A stretch of 64,000 bases of DNA, from contig JAFCMP010000223.1 of assembly GCA_017506865.1 (NCBI GenBank), positions 1,054,001 through 1,118,000 of the forward strand. Reading direction: 5' to 3'. Under the pieces are notes generated by a model. That model did no database searches, was not told the DNA's origin, and saw nothing but the letters and a program-made list of their open reading frames with translations. Every line of letters starts with the position of its first letter. Within the stretch, counting starts at the first letter, position 1. A program made the position numbers and the translations under genes. Positions 1 through 10,802 of this stretch are shown here, piece by piece. Origin of the DNA: Tribonema minus. Its lineage: Eukaryota; Sar; Xanthophyceae; Tribonematales; Tribonemataceae.

Positions 1-688
1 TCCGAGGCTCACATGCCGTCGCCGCTCGAAGGGACAGCGTACCCCACGGCACCCTCTCGTTCGCATGATACCCGCCGATGACGCTCAGTGGGAGCCCTCG
101 GTCGTCGTGCAGACGCGGGATGCAGGGGAGCCCGGCCGCGAGCACGGCCCTCTGCAGGTGACAGCTCTGAGAGAGGGCGAGCTCGAGCTCCGCGAATGTG
201 GGCTGCCGGAAGAGGCGAACGCAGACCTGTAGGTCTGGAACCAGATGCACCCTGGCGGTGACGCACGAAATGCCTGCCGGGGGTGTGACCTTATCGCCGA
301 TGATGGTTGCGGTGCGCCGTCGAAGGGGTCGGGGGCGAACGGCCGGTGCGATGACGCCTGACCCGCCGGGGGGCGAGGAGCCGCCGGCTCGCTCGCAGAA
401 GCGCACCACCATGTCCGCCACCGAGTCGTCACTCCTCGTCCCGATGATTTGCGCCGTGAGCGTTGTCGCCTCCGCCTCCGCCGCCCTCGGCACTGCGAAC
501 ATGAGGACCAGCGCCTGCAGGTCCAGCGGCAGGGGGAGGTTGGCGATCGCCGTCGTAACGGCTCGGTCGGCAGCCATTCGAACTCTCGCGACCAGATCGC
601 TGGCGCAGGGTGCGACAGCCTTGCCGGCCGCTGTCGTGCACCAAGAGCCGGCCGCGCCGCTGGTGAGGGGGATCATCAGGCTTCGCAT
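1..688 (-). CDS. Unrecognised protein, truncated by window edge
   Basis: The minus frame that starts at the ATG at 688 stays open for 229 codons and runs off the left edge without a stop, so the 3' end lies outside the window. The composition is protein-like, with hydrophobic helices near residues 35-75, then a Pro/Arg-rich linker, then a mixed segment ending in motifs such as IPRLHDDRGLPL. The competing frames here are Arg/Ser-rich shadows. The frame is also open for some distance upstream of 688, so the true start could be in an earlier exon ending near 700-830. No family was recognised. It is collinear with the minus-strand unit at 1025-1537, and the two could be exons of one gene, but I could not fix the junction. 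Confidence 0.45.
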   Translation of the reverse strand, partial: MRSLMIPLTSGAAGSWCTTAAGKAVAPCASDLVARVRMAADRAVTTAIANLPLPLDLQALVLMFAVPRAAEAEATTLTAQIIGTRSDDSVADMVVRFCERAGGSSPPGGSGVIAPAVRPRPLRRRTATIIGDKVTPPAGISCVTARVHLVPDLQVCVRLFRQPTFAELELALSQSCHLQRAVLAAGLPCIPRLHDDRGLPLSVIGGYHANERVPWGTLSLRAATACEPR

Positions 689-1024
689 TGTGGCCGCTCG
701 AACAGCCCTGAGCAGGAACGGCGGCGCCGCCGAGATGCCCGCGGATGCGCTGCATAATGCTCGCGTGCCATCTGCGCCTCCGCACCTGGCGAGTTTCTTC
801 GCGTCAGTGCTACGCTGCGTCCGGAGAGCATGACCGGCGAGCCATTTGGAGGCCGCTCGGCGCCGTCGGAGACCGTCCTCAGCTCGCTCTCGTTCGACTG
901 CGCTCTTGCGTGATGCAAAATGAGATCCGCGGGTGGGTCTACCTGTCTGATGCTTCATGTCAATCACGGGCAAACAACGGACATGAGAAAAAGCACGGTT
1001 CGATCTGCGCGGTTTGGTTTGCAT

Positions 1025-1537
1025 TCACTTCGGCGATGGAGCAGAATCCCGGCGATACCACTCGACGATGCGCCTCAGATCGGCCGGGCTGATCCTTCCG
1101 ACGGCTGCCATGGTGTCCGGAAGACATGGATCGCCTGCGTGCTCCCCGCCGATGTCCTCGCCGTCCCACCTCGCCGCCTGCACCACGCCGGTGGAGTTGA
1201 CGAAGGCGCCGATAACGGCCAGCCGAACGACCGAAGGGTCCACGGCCTTGGGCAGGTGCACGACACCTTGATAGCGCCATAGTCCATCAGGGCCAACCTC
1301 ACTGCGGAGGTCCAGCTGCATTCCCTGCAACTTCCTGTGAGACAACATGCCACGGAGGGCGGCTTCGGCGCCAATCCTGTCGCCGGCGGCGAGGAAGCGG
1401 ATCATCATGTGGGTGTACCGTGCTCGATCCTTCTCGCGTTCCTGCGCGCGTAGCCTGGAGCTATCGCTGCGCACGTACGGAGTCCACTGCTTCCTCTCGC
1501 GCTTGCGACTCTTGTGACTGGACTTGGACCTGGACAT
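1025..1537 (-). CDS. Small basic protein, unknown function
   Basis: The ORF from the ATG at 1537 encodes 170 residues. It opens with a strongly basic Ser/Arg/Lys stretch (MSRSKSSHKSRKRERKQW), which could be a nuclear localisation signal. A helical region with RARYTHMMIRFLAAGD and AEAALRGMLSHRKL follows, then a compact C-terminal part ending DLRRIVEWYRRD. The same frame is open upstream to 1759, but that extension is Pro/Gly/Arg-rich and looks non-coding. The helical pair resembles TPR-like repeats only loosely, and I assign no function. It lies downstream of, and in the same direction as, the 5110-2048 gene. Confidence 0.4.
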   Translation of the reverse strand: MSRSKSSHKSRKRERKQWTPYVRSDSSRLRAQEREKDRARYTHMMIRFLAAGDRIGAEAALRGMLSHRKLQGMQLDLRSEVGPDGLWRYQGVVHLPKAVDPSVVRLAVIGAFVNSTGVVQAARWDGEDIGGEHAGDPCLPDTMAAVGRISPADLRRIVEWYRRDSAPSPK

Positions 1538-1697
1538 CGAGGGCACGAGAGGGACTGCTGCTGTGGTCGATGTGGGTCTCGCTGCGCATTCCGTGATCCC
1601 GGCGCGCCCCGGCCCGCCCAATCCCGCCCCCTCATCACGTCCCGCCTTCCGTCGCCCCGTCCCGACCCGTCTCGTCGGCGATGCTGACAGCACGCCA

Positions 1698-1895
1698 ATG
1701 TCAACCTCCCATGGCGCCGACGATGAACACAATCGGCCATGCCCGGGCATGCGCATCACCTCCGCCGGATTGCATGAGCAGCTTCAGCAAGCCTTCGCAG
1801 GCTCTCGGCCAGCATTCATGGAGGCCCTTGCACACTCGGCGAAAACTCATAGGCAGCACCAGCAGGCCTTCGAGGGTGCGCGAGAAATGCGTTGA
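1698..1895 (+). CDS. Possible small helical ORF
   Basis: A plus-strand ATG at 1698 opens 65 codons. The product has an amphipathic helical stretch (GLHEQLQQAFAGSRPAFMEA, then AKTHRQHQQAFEGAREMR) and stops at 1893-1895. The opposite strand also has an open frame across the same bases, so the coding strand is uncertain. It is listed because the composition is more regular than a random frame would give. It could be one exon of a larger gene or a chance ORF. Confidence 0.15.
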   Translation: MSTSHGADDEHNRPCPGMRITSAGLHEQLQQAFAGSRPAFMEALAHSAKTHRQHQQAFEGAREMR

Positions 1896-2047
1896 ACAGG
1901 GGACAGCAGCAGCGAGCCGAAAGAGAAGGTGCCTGGCATGGAAGAACGCTGCTGTATTTAGAAACATGTGACGAGTGCAGCGGCCAGAAAGGAATGGCGC
2001 CAGGTCAGGGTGCCTCGTCGAAGAACAAGAGGAGACGAGGTTTCAAG

Positions 2048-5000
2048 CTATCCTCGGCCCTTGCTTTCCTCGAACCCCCCATCGGACAGTTCCTGCTTCC
2101 CGTCAGAACGGCGCCGTTTGACTCGGCCGCCGCTGGCGGCCTTTTTCTTGTGCTTGCGAACCGCCGTCGCATCGCTCTGACCGCCAGCACTGAGGCCGTC
2201 AACGCCGCCGCCTCTGTCGCCGTCACATGGTGCCTCCCCGCCACTTCGGCCGCGGCCGTGCTTGCCTCCAGCAGCTCTGGCGCCACCGCCGAGAACATCA
2301 TCGCCGATCGTGCTGCCGATGTAGCGGCCGCCGCCGCCGCCGTGTCCGGCGCTCCCACCCCCGCCCCCACTGGCCCCGCGGCCGTGTCCTTTCCCCCCCC
2401 CAGCGCCGCCTCCGTCGCCGCTCGTACCGCCGCTGCCGCCGTCAGCGTCGCTGAAGTGGGCTTGCCAGCAATCACGAGGCAGTTTGCGACAGCAGCCGAA
2501 CACGTACACTACCCGGCTGCTCTTGCCCGGCGCGAGCGGAACCCCCTGCACCTGGTACGCAATGCGCTTATCGATGTGAACGCCTCCGGGACAGCCGAGG
2601 AACATCACATGATCCTGCTTCTTGAGTTGCAAGAGCAGCGAGATGTCGCCTTGATCGGTTGCATCGCCACGTGTCCCCTTGGGGACCAGGATGAGCAGCT
2701 GTTCGTTGGCGGCAGGGGACCGCGCTGCGCGCGGCACGCTGCTGCCGTACCGATGCGTTTCGTTGGTGATGATCTCCTCCACATGGTACTTGTAGGTGTG
2801 CGAGCCGGCGAGCAGCTGATTGAGCTGAATTTCGTGCGGCGGCTTGTCGTTGCCGAGCTCTGCCGATATCTGCAGCTCGTGCAGGAAGCCGTTGGCATCT
2901 GTGTACTCATACCTGTCGCCGTCGGCAACGTCCTCTCGAGGCTGAGGCTCCGGCAAAGTCAGGGCTCTCAACGGCGTATGTGCAAGCAGGTCCTCGACGC
3001 CGTTGGAGCCGAAGGTGAGGCCGATCAGGCCTTCGATGGGAGCCGCAGGCTCGGCGGTAGCTGAAGCGCTTGTGAGGCACAGTAAGCCGGCGGCACTTGA
3101 GGCGTAGGGGTCTGCGGCGTTGTCGGCGCTGTGCCTGCCTGGGCCGGCGACCTCGGCAGAGATTACGGAGGCGCCGGCAACCCGCCGAGGGGCAGAAGAG
3201 GCCAGCTTGTGCACGCCGGACAGCGAAGGCGTTCGCTGAGAAGCGGAGCCGGCAGGCAGCATGTCGAGCGGCGCCGCTGAAGGTGTGAAGAAGGCGGTGC
3301 GCGGCGCCATTCGAGGCCCTCTGGAATCTGCCTCCTCCTGTGCGATGACCGCCCCCACTGAATCATCGTCAACAGGGGTCAAAGTCGGCTGCCAGCAGAC
3401 CTGCACGGCATCACCACCGTCTCCCCCAACGCGCACTCCAATGCCGGCGGTCTGTCAGAAGAAGCAGATTGCGGGGAGGCCAGGTGCAAGTGCAAGTCAC
3501 AAGGTGCAGGTGCGTTTGACATTGTGCGGGATGGCGGACACAGCGCTTCTGGAAACGGTGTTCGTTTACATTGTGCAGGACTGCAGACACAGAGTACGGC
3601 GACAACGGTGCACGGGCACAACAGCAGGCTGTGGCGACGGCAATTCGCGCGGCGCGCGACGGACGTAAACAGCCAGCTTCGGCAACAGCGGTGAAGCAAG
3701 GAACAGACAGCGGCTGTGCAGGCAAATGCATCAAGCATCGAGCCGTGCGATTTCACGGTGAGCCGAGATTGCACATGTGGCGCTGATGCATGCTAGGCAG
3801 CGACACCGGCACAGCAACTGTTTCTGCGATGACATTGTGGAACTGGTGACACAAGCGCCCGATTCAAGGCATTTCCAATCCTTTTCGCGAGACAAGCACC
3901 ACTGCAGGTCCGAGAGCGTACCTGAGAACTGGCTGCTGCTGCTGCTGCAGTGGTGCTGACACGGGGCCGAGAGCCGAAGAGCTGAGACACGGCAACGCAG
4001 AGGAGTGACAGCGATGAGAAGACGCTCACTCATGACTGCGGTCAAACGCTGCACGCAAGAGACACTTCAAGATGCGGAGCCATCGTGATTACCTGAGTTG
4101 CAGCCAACTGGGGAAAGTCCTCCAGTTCACGGACGGCGGTCCTGCGTTCCTCGGCCACTGCCGCATACTGCTCTTGCGCCTGCTGAGTCTGCGTCATTGC
4201 GGCCAAAAGCCTTTGTTTTTCCGCATTTAACACTTTCTCGGCTTGCTCGGCCCTGGCCTTGGTGAGCCGGCTCTTCTCGGCCGCCTCGGCTTCTGCAGCA
4301 GATGCTGCGCCGAGCTCAGCCTGCATCGCCGACTCATCAGCCCGGAGTCGCTCCACATCAAGGTTCAGCTCCTCCAGCAGGTTCTCCCACGTTTGAGCAT
4401 GAGAGATGGCTGCTGCGAGAAGGATCCTGACGTGAGCCGGATCGCGGAGCAAGCCATGCGCGGCGACGAACGCGTTGACAATGCCGAGAACGGCGTGTGC
4501 ATGGCGGGGCTCGGGCGCGCCGTGGAACGTCCGAGACAGCCGTGCGATGGAGTCTTGATCCAGGGGCGGTCCGGGCAAGTGTATGACGACATCATCGAGC
4601 CGCATGGACGCCGACTCGGCGGTGCCGCCGCTTGCCGGCGACGCGCCCTCTGGCGCCAGATGAACCGAATCCAACACCGCCGAGGCCCCGCGGGGCTCAG
4701 GCTTGCTGCAAGTCTCGATGTTTTGCGCCTGCTGCTGTGCTGACGTGAGATTCTGCGGTAATGATGCCTGGCCGGCGACGAGATGCTCTCCCCTGCTGCC
4801 CATCTGAAAGAAGCATTCAGCGCAGCAGGCGAGTGTGGTCAGGAGCGCGCACTGCCTCTGATTTCTGATCTCCACCGCTGCCAACCGCACAAACGTGAGA
4901 TGCTGCAGACCTTCAGTGGTGGGCAGCTGATGCCAGCAACAGCAAGCAGCACCAACAGCAGCAAGCACGCAAAGCAAAGCAAGCAACAGAGGAGGGAGCT

Positions 5001-5110
5001 GCTGCTGCTGTGCTGCTCCTGCTGCTGCGTCCTCTCACCTGAAGCGGTTGACGGGTGATTGGAGCAGCAGCGTCGCCAGCGTCAGTTTCAGCGTCGCCAG
5101 CAGCGTCCAT
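2048..5110 (-). CDS. Coiled-coil protein with Gly-rich basic tail, unknown function (3 exons)
   Basis: I joined three minus-strand exons: 5110-5039 (24 codons, ATG at 5110, CAG|GTGAGA donor), 4803-4093 (237 codons, TTTCAG|ATG acceptor, CAG|GTAATC donor) and 3451-2048 (ACAG|ACC acceptor, stop at 2048). All junctions are phase 0 and give about 728 residues. In order the protein has a short acidic-Ala leader, a Pro/Ser linker, a coiled coil near residues 160-260 rich in Glu/Ala/Gln, a globular segment near 410-600 (motifs DRYEYTDANGFLHELQIS and VMFLGCPGGVHIDKRIAY), then a Gly-rich tail with Arg/His and a KHKKK cluster that suggests nuclear or RNA association. No known family was recognised. It is head-to-head with the 5329-9359 gene, so the two may share a promoter. 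Confidence 0.6.
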
Positions 5111-5328
5111 GTCTACACCAGAAATCGCCACACTCCACTGTAAAGGGCGAAAAATGGCAAAACACGTCAGCTTGACCTTTGGTATAAGGTTCTGCCCGAT
5201 CGACCCGAAACTCCGCATAGCGAGGTGCAGAGCAGAGCAGACAGCCTGCCCAGACAGCAGTGGCGCGTGCGCTTCAGCAGGAGCACCAGCAGCAGGTTGT
5301 TGTGCAGCAGCAGGCGAGGTGAAATTCG
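5111..5328. promoter_or_regulatory. Divergent promoter between the 5110 and 5329 start codons
   Basis: Only 218 bp separate the leftward ATG at 5110 from the rightward ATG at 5329, and no other gene fits between them. The interval is less biased than the flanks and holds a TATAAG at about 5182-5187 within TTTGGTATAAGG. Shared control of both genes is an inference from spacing. Confidence 0.4.
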
Positions 5329-8300
5329 ATGCCACCGAGGAAGGCCCCCGCTGCAGGCAGAGGAAACAAGGCTGCTGCTGCTGCAACACCAGACGTGAAG
5401 CAGGTGAGCACGTCGCTGGGGCATGCTGCTTGCTGCTGATGATAGAGAAAGTGCTGTTGCTGCGTGCTGCTTCTGCTGTTTGCATCTCCACGCTTGCACC
5501 GGTGCAAGCGCAGAGAACTCTGCAGCACCAGCAATTGCTGCTGGAATTTCGCTTTTGCAACAGAGCGTGTGCCTTGCAGCTGACTCGCTGCTGCTGCTGA
5601 CGAGGCTGCTTTTGGCAGTCAATGATGCGCGCTACAGGCGAGCCTGGCATGTGGTCTAAGTCGCTGCTCTCCCGCGTGCGCCCTTCGCCCTGCAGACAAA
5701 AGCTTCCCAACAAGCTGCAGCAGCAGCGAGCCAGGCGCCGACGACGCCGGTTCGTGACCCCGCGCCTACCGCCGCATCCGCCAAAGCAGCAGCAGCATCA
5801 AAACAGAAGGACGCAGCGCCTGCTCGTCGAGCGCCCCCGCGCGCAGCAAAAACGGCGACCCAGGCGGCGACGGCGACTGCAGCGGCGCCAGCGATGCACT
5901 CGGCGACAGCCTCGGCGACAGCCTCGGCGACCGAACCGGCGCCTGCCGACACTCAGGCCAGCAAATCTGCTGCTGCTGCTGCGCAGGCAGCGGCCTCGGC
6001 CAGAGAGTCGGCTGGTGCAGGTGTTGCAGCATCCACTGCGAGTGGGAAACCCGGAGCCGACCGTGGCGCCGAGCATACAATGATGATGGGTCCAGCTGCG
6101 GCGAAGGCACGCGCCGAGCCTGCTTCATCAGCCGCGGCTGCCAAGCCATCGGCAGCCAAGGCAGGCGCCGAGCCTGCCGCTGCCGCTCGCCCTACCGCCG
6201 AGCCTGCCGCTGCCGCTCGCCCTGCCGCCACGGCCACCGGCGGGGGTCGTGAGTCATCGGCCGCGGCAGCCAAGCCAGCTGCGGCCAAGGCAGGCACCGA
6301 GCCTGCCGCTGCCGCTCGCCCTGCCGCCGAGCTTGCCGCTGCTGCTCGCCCTGTCGCCGCGGCCACCGGCGGGGGTCCTGAGTCATCGGCCGTGGCCGCC
6401 GAGCCATCTGTGGCCAAGGCAGGCGCTGAGCCTGCCGCTGCCGCTCGCCCTGCCGCCGAGCCTGCCGCTCGCCCTGCCGCCGAGCCTGCCGCTGCCGCTC
6501 GCCCTGCCGCCGCGGCCACCGTTGGGGGTCCTGAGTCATCGGCCGTGGCCTCCGAGCCAGCTGCGGCCAAGGCAGGCGCCGACCCTGCCGCTGCCGCTCG
6601 CCCTGCTGCCGAGCCTGCCGCTGCCGCTCGCCCTGCTGCCGAGCCTGCCGCTCGCCCTGCCGCCGAGCCTGCCGCTGCCGCTCGCCCTGCGGCCGCGGCC
6701 ACCGTTGGGGGCCCTGAGTCATCGGCCGTGGCCGCCGAGCCAGCTGCGGCCAAGGCAGGCGCCCACCCTGCCCCTGCCGCTCGCCCTGCTGCCGAGCCTG
6801 CCGCTGCCGCTCGCCCTGCCGCCGCGGCCACCGGCGGGGGTCCTGAGTCATCGGCCGTGGCCGCCGAGCCAGCTGCGGCCAAGGCAGGCGCCGAGCCTGC
6901 CGCTGCCGCTCGCCCTGCCGCCGCGGCCACCGGCGGGGGTCCTGAGTCATCGGCCGTGGCCGCCGAGCCAGCGGCCACCAAGGCAGGTGCCGAGCCTGCC
7001 GCTGCCGCTCGCCCTGCCGCTGCGGCCACCGGCAGGGGTCCTGAGTCATCGGCTGCGGCCGCCATACCAAGCTCCGCGCCAAGTGCCAAGCCGAGCGCCG
7101 AGGCCAATACCACTTCGCCGACGCAGCTGCCCGCTCTGCCGTCTGCCGATGCCGCCCGCGACGCTGCCGCTGCTGACGGCAATGACTCCGCTGCCTCATC
7201 CACGGCCATCCCGGGGGCAGCAGCCACACCAGCACTCGACCCGGCGGCCACCGGCGGGCAAGGTGATGCACCTGCTGATCCGGTGCACAGCCAGGCAGAG
7301 GCAGGCAGCGGGGCGGACGCCGAGCAAGCACCGGAGATTGTTGACGCCGAGAAGGCAGCCCCTCTTCTGTCGCCGGACTCGACGGTGTCTGATGCCGCAC
7401 ACGTCCCCGCCGCTTCAGCCGCAGCCCAGGCGCCCGCCGTCTCCATTGCCGCCGTTGCTGGCGGGTCCTCTGCCCTCCTCAGCGCTTCACACCCTGAATC
7501 AGCGCCTCTCACAGAAGCCGCATTCCGGGAGTTCATCAGCGGCCTCGGAGGTGCAGAGCTGGACGACGACGACATCATGCCGTTGTATGCTTTTGCGCAG
7601 CGCGTGACGCCGCAGCAGCTCATCACTTTGGCGGACGTCTACAGCGCCCATGTGAGCAACCGCGGCGGCGGGCCGCTCGACCAGGATGACCACGTCACCG
7701 TCCTCATGACGATTCTGCGCAAGGCACCTACTGTCTTCAAGAAGCGGCAACAGATCATGATGGCGGCGGATGAACTGGCTGCGCGCGAGCAGGCGAAGCA
7801 AGCGGAGGTCAACGCGGCCTCTGCGTTGGAGGAATCTACAGCTGCGGCTGCGGCAGCTTCGGCTGAGGCGGCTCGACGCGCGGCCGCAGAAGCCGAGCGG
7901 GCTGAGGAATCAGCGGCGGCGGCGGCCGACAGGAAACGTCGGTCGCAGGCGGCTCTTGTCACCATCCAGGAGCAACGGTTCGGGGCCGACCAGCTGGTGA
8001 CGAACGTTTTCTCGCACATCGAAAAAGAGGTCAGTCACTCCCGCAACACCACAAGTCGCATGCAGAGATTTTGAATAGTCATGCCACGCCTTGCGGCCTC
8101 GTTGAGGCATGAATTCCAATTGCTGATTGCACGGCTCTGATTCCGGCTCTGTGTTGTTCGCTGCCGCTCTGCAGATCTGTGGACACCTACTCCCCCCTAC
8201 CCCGCCGATGTTGGCGGCGCCGCCTGCGCAGGTACGCCCTCGCCGTCGACTCTGCAGTCTCATGTTTCCGGTGTGTGCGTGCTGTTCTGGTTCAGCCGCT

Positions 8301-9359
8301 GTCGCACCCCGCAGTTCAGACATTCATTGTTACTGCAGCTTCGGCTCCCCATTGCCAGCTCGCTCCATCGGCTGTGTTTTCGGCTCGGCCTGAGTGTGTT
8401 TGCTCCTCAAGTGGGGACCATTGCAGTAGATGTGCTGCCGCCGTATCCACATTGCCTGTTGCGCTTGCCGTCGCATCCTGCCCTGCGGACAGTCAGAGTC
8501 AGCTCTCCTGGTGGGGAAAGCGCCACCGCCAGTGCTGTCTGCTGTCGCGTCACCGCCGAGTGCACGTTGGTTCGGCGCCTTTTCTCGTGTATGGCGATTC
8601 TTGCGGCAATCGCCGTGTAACACTTTCTCTCGCCGATTTCCTTCGCAGGCCGCTGCTCCTGACACACTGACTGCCATGGCCGCCCGACACACTCAGAAGC
8701 CCGCGCGGCCTTCTGGCGCACAGACTCCCGGTGCTGCCGCCCCCGCCGCGAGCGCTGCTTTCGCCGGCGCCGCCGGCAGATCTTCCTCGGCTCCCAAGAG
8801 GAAAGGCAGCGCCGACGCGTCCCCGCCGCTGAAGCGCTCCCACATTGTGATCGGCGACTCGCCTCACATGGCGGACGCCGCCGCAGCTCTCCGACTGGAG
8901 CCGGGGCAGTCCGGTTCTCCCCCGGCTGCATCGGCAGCCAAGAAGACTCCCGCGCGCGGCAAGGGCGCCGCCGCCGCCGCATCCGCGAGCCGCAAGCGCG
9001 CAGTTCCCGCCGGCGACGCTGCCTCCTCCGTGCCCAAGCGTCACAGGAGCCGCGGAGAAGCGGACGCCGCCGCTGGCAAAGCCGACTCGGCTGCTGCGCC
9101 TCTCATCACCGTCGAGGCGATCAAGCCGATCGTCGACCGCCTCGTGGCCGGCAACAAAGACTTGGTGCGCTATGGTGACAGGATCGACGAGCTGGTGTCC
9201 CTGTGCATCGAGGAGATCGACAACGACCCTGAGCTCAGCGGCCACCAGTCATCTAAGGAGGCCATCTTCGCCGTCGTGCAGAAGTACCAGCATGACCTGA
9301 TGCGGGAACGGAAACGGGCAGCTGATGAACGGAAGGCACGTAAGCAACACAAAGGTTGA
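5329..9359 (+). CDS. Large Ala/Pro-repeat protein with helical and basic C-terminal regions (4 exons)
   Basis: Exons are 5329-5403 (ATG in MPPRKAPAAGRGNK, CAG|GTGAGC donor), 5696-8029 (CTGCAG|ACA acceptor, GAG|GTCAGT donor), 8175-8231 (TGCAG|ATC to CAG|GTACGC) and 8649-9359 (CGCAG|GCC to TGA). Every junction is phase 0, giving about 1058 residues. Residues about 160-480 are imperfect tandem copies of an Ala/Pro/Glu module (for example AKAGAEPAAAARPAAEPA). A likely folded segment near 635-700 contains FREFISGLGGAELDDDD and ends in an Ala/Glu/Arg coiled coil near 705-800. The last exon has Lys/Arg clusters (PKRKGS, PLKRSH) like nuclear signals and a final helical region with EAIKPIVDRLVAGNKDLVRY. 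The family is unknown; chromatin or nuclear scaffolding is possible but unproven. Exon 3 (19 codons) is the least certain. Confidence 0.6.
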
Positions 9360-9422
9360 ATCCAGATAGCAAAAGGGGGGGAGGGGGTCACTGGTTCGAA
9401 GGGGTTCTGTGACTTGGGGTAC

Positions 9423-9660
9423 GCAACTTTGCAAGTCTGCGCCGGAGATGCCGTCAGATCATGGGGGGCTCAGGTGTGCCGGAAGGGGGTCTGTCCTGGG
9501 GGGGGGGGTCGCAACTTTGCACATGTCTGCGCCGGAGATGTTGCCAGTTCATGCGGGGCTCAGGTATGCCGGAAGGGGGTCTGTACTGTGGGGGTACGCA
9601 GCTTTGCATGTCTGCGCCGGGGATGCTGTCAGTTCATGCGGGGCTCAGGTGTGTCGCTTG
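9423..9660. repeat. Three tandem copies of an ~88-bp repeat
   Basis: Copies begin at about 9423, 9511 and 9598. Each reads GCAACTTTGC, then TCTGCGCCGG, then TCATG-GGGGCTCAGGT and a G-run. They lie between the stop of the Ala-repeat gene and the SET-domain gene. Frames that read through them are Cys/Gly-rich and not convincing as protein. Confidence 0.8.
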
Positions 9661-9905
9661 GCAAGGTTCCATTGCAGAAGCATCAATGCACACATGCACA
9701 TCTGTCCTTGTCGCGGTCCAGTTCTCGGCTTTTCGCTGCTTCGGCTCTCTCACTCGCTCGCTCAGTCGCTCGCTCAGTCGTTGCCAGCTCGGCGCCACGT
9801 CACAGTTGCTGCCTAGTCCTGCTGAAGGTACCAAATGCCCTCGTCAGCCCCTTCTCGCAATGCCTGCCGTGTGCAATCAGATCGCCGTTGTTGCTGCTTT
9901 TGCGA

Positions 9906-10742
9906 ATGTGTCACGCCGAGCGTCACGGTCCTCACCGCACGTCCCGTCCCCCTGCACACTCGGCGATCTTGCAGCTTCCGCCGCCTGCCGAAACATTTCG
10001 TGCCCTTCGCCACCGTCTCGATGAGCTCTCCGGTCTCTTCGAGGTGCGGCGCTCGCGGTGGATTCCAGGTGAGCTCGGCGTCTACACCAGGGCCCCCACG
10101 CCCGCCGGGACGTACTTCTACTACGTCGGCCAGGTCCGAAAGAAGTCAGATGCGGAGGGCAGGTACGAGCTGGAGTGCACCTACTGCATGGAGGATGGCG
10201 AGCTCGGCGCGCTGTGCGATGGGACTCCGCTCGTCTGCGACGCCACTCCCGCCCTCGTTCATCAGCTCACCGGCAGGCCAGAGTGCATGCTGGGGGGGAT
10301 GGTGAACGAGCCGCCAGGCACACTCGTCAACGGCTGGCTCGGCGTCGCCGGCTACAACGCCGTCATGATCACCAACTCCAGCATGACACAGGTCGTACTC
10401 GAGGAAGCATACAAGAAACGAGCGTGCGTGATCCAAGCCGTCATGGTCGTCGCCTTCGACCTTGCCATCGGCACGGAGGTGTTCGTCTGGTACGGGTCGT
10501 CGTACGACCGTTCGTATGCCACTCTCGAGCGCACTCTGGAGCAGGTGGAGAAGCGGCTCCAGTGTCCCGACCACTTCGCCGGCCGTGATTGGATGACGAG
10601 CTGGGCGCTGTGGGCGCGCTCCAACACTCAGTTCATGGACCTCGCCGTGAACAAGTACTGCCTTGAGTTTGGAGAGAAGGTGGAGCCGGATGTGTTCGCG
10701 ACGATGGTGACCGCAAACGAGCTGCTCGTGCCTCGCTACTGA
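9906..10742 (+). CDS. SET-domain protein, putative lysine methyltransferase
   Basis: The frame ending at the TGA at 10740-10742 carries the landmarks of a SET domain in order: GELGVYTRAPTPAGTYFYYV (the G-x-G-V and Y-x-G strands), MVNEPPGTLVNGWLGVAGYN (in the place of the usual N-H/cofactor motif) and AIGTEVFVWYGSSYDRSY (the G-x-E-(L/V)-x-x-x-Y-G motif with the C-terminal Tyr). There are no pre- or post-SET cysteine clusters. The NEP-type motif resembles short stand-alone SET proteins more than histone methyltransferases; substrate unknown. The ATG at 9906 is in frame and gives 278 residues. However, a good acceptor (CTTGCAG|CTTCCG) puts an exon start at 9975, so the real first exon may lie upstream. 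It converges with the next gene, with 60 bp between stop codons. Confidence 0.6.
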   Translation: MCHAERHGPHRTSRPPAHSAILQLPPPAETFRALRHRLDELSGLFEVRRSRWIPGELGVYTRAPTPAGTYFYYVGQVRKKSDAEGRYELECTYCMEDGELGALCDGTPLVCDATPALVHQLTGRPECMLGGMVNEPPGTLVNGWLGVAGYNAVMITNSSMTQVVLEEAYKKRACVIQAVMVVAFDLAIGTEVFVWYGSSYDRSYATLERTLEQVEKRLQCPDHFAGRDWMTSWALWARSNTQFMDLAVNKYCLEFGEKVEPDVFATMVTANELLVPRY

Positions 10743-10802
10743 ATGAAAGACAATGGACGTCTCAGCGCCTCTTGTCGCCTCCTGCTGCCCCTGCTGTTCG
10801 TC

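Noticed and set aside
1892..3064. Plus-strand 390-codon frame
   Set aside because: It lies opposite exon 3 of the 5110-2048 gene, whose minus frame has the better composition and spliced partners.
5953..7626. Minus-strand 557-codon frame and 402/452-codon frames over the Ala/Pro repeats
   Set aside because: They are shadows of the GC-rich repeat in the plus-strand gene. The plus frame has splice-joined exons on both sides and non-repetitive folded segments; the others are pure repeat translation.
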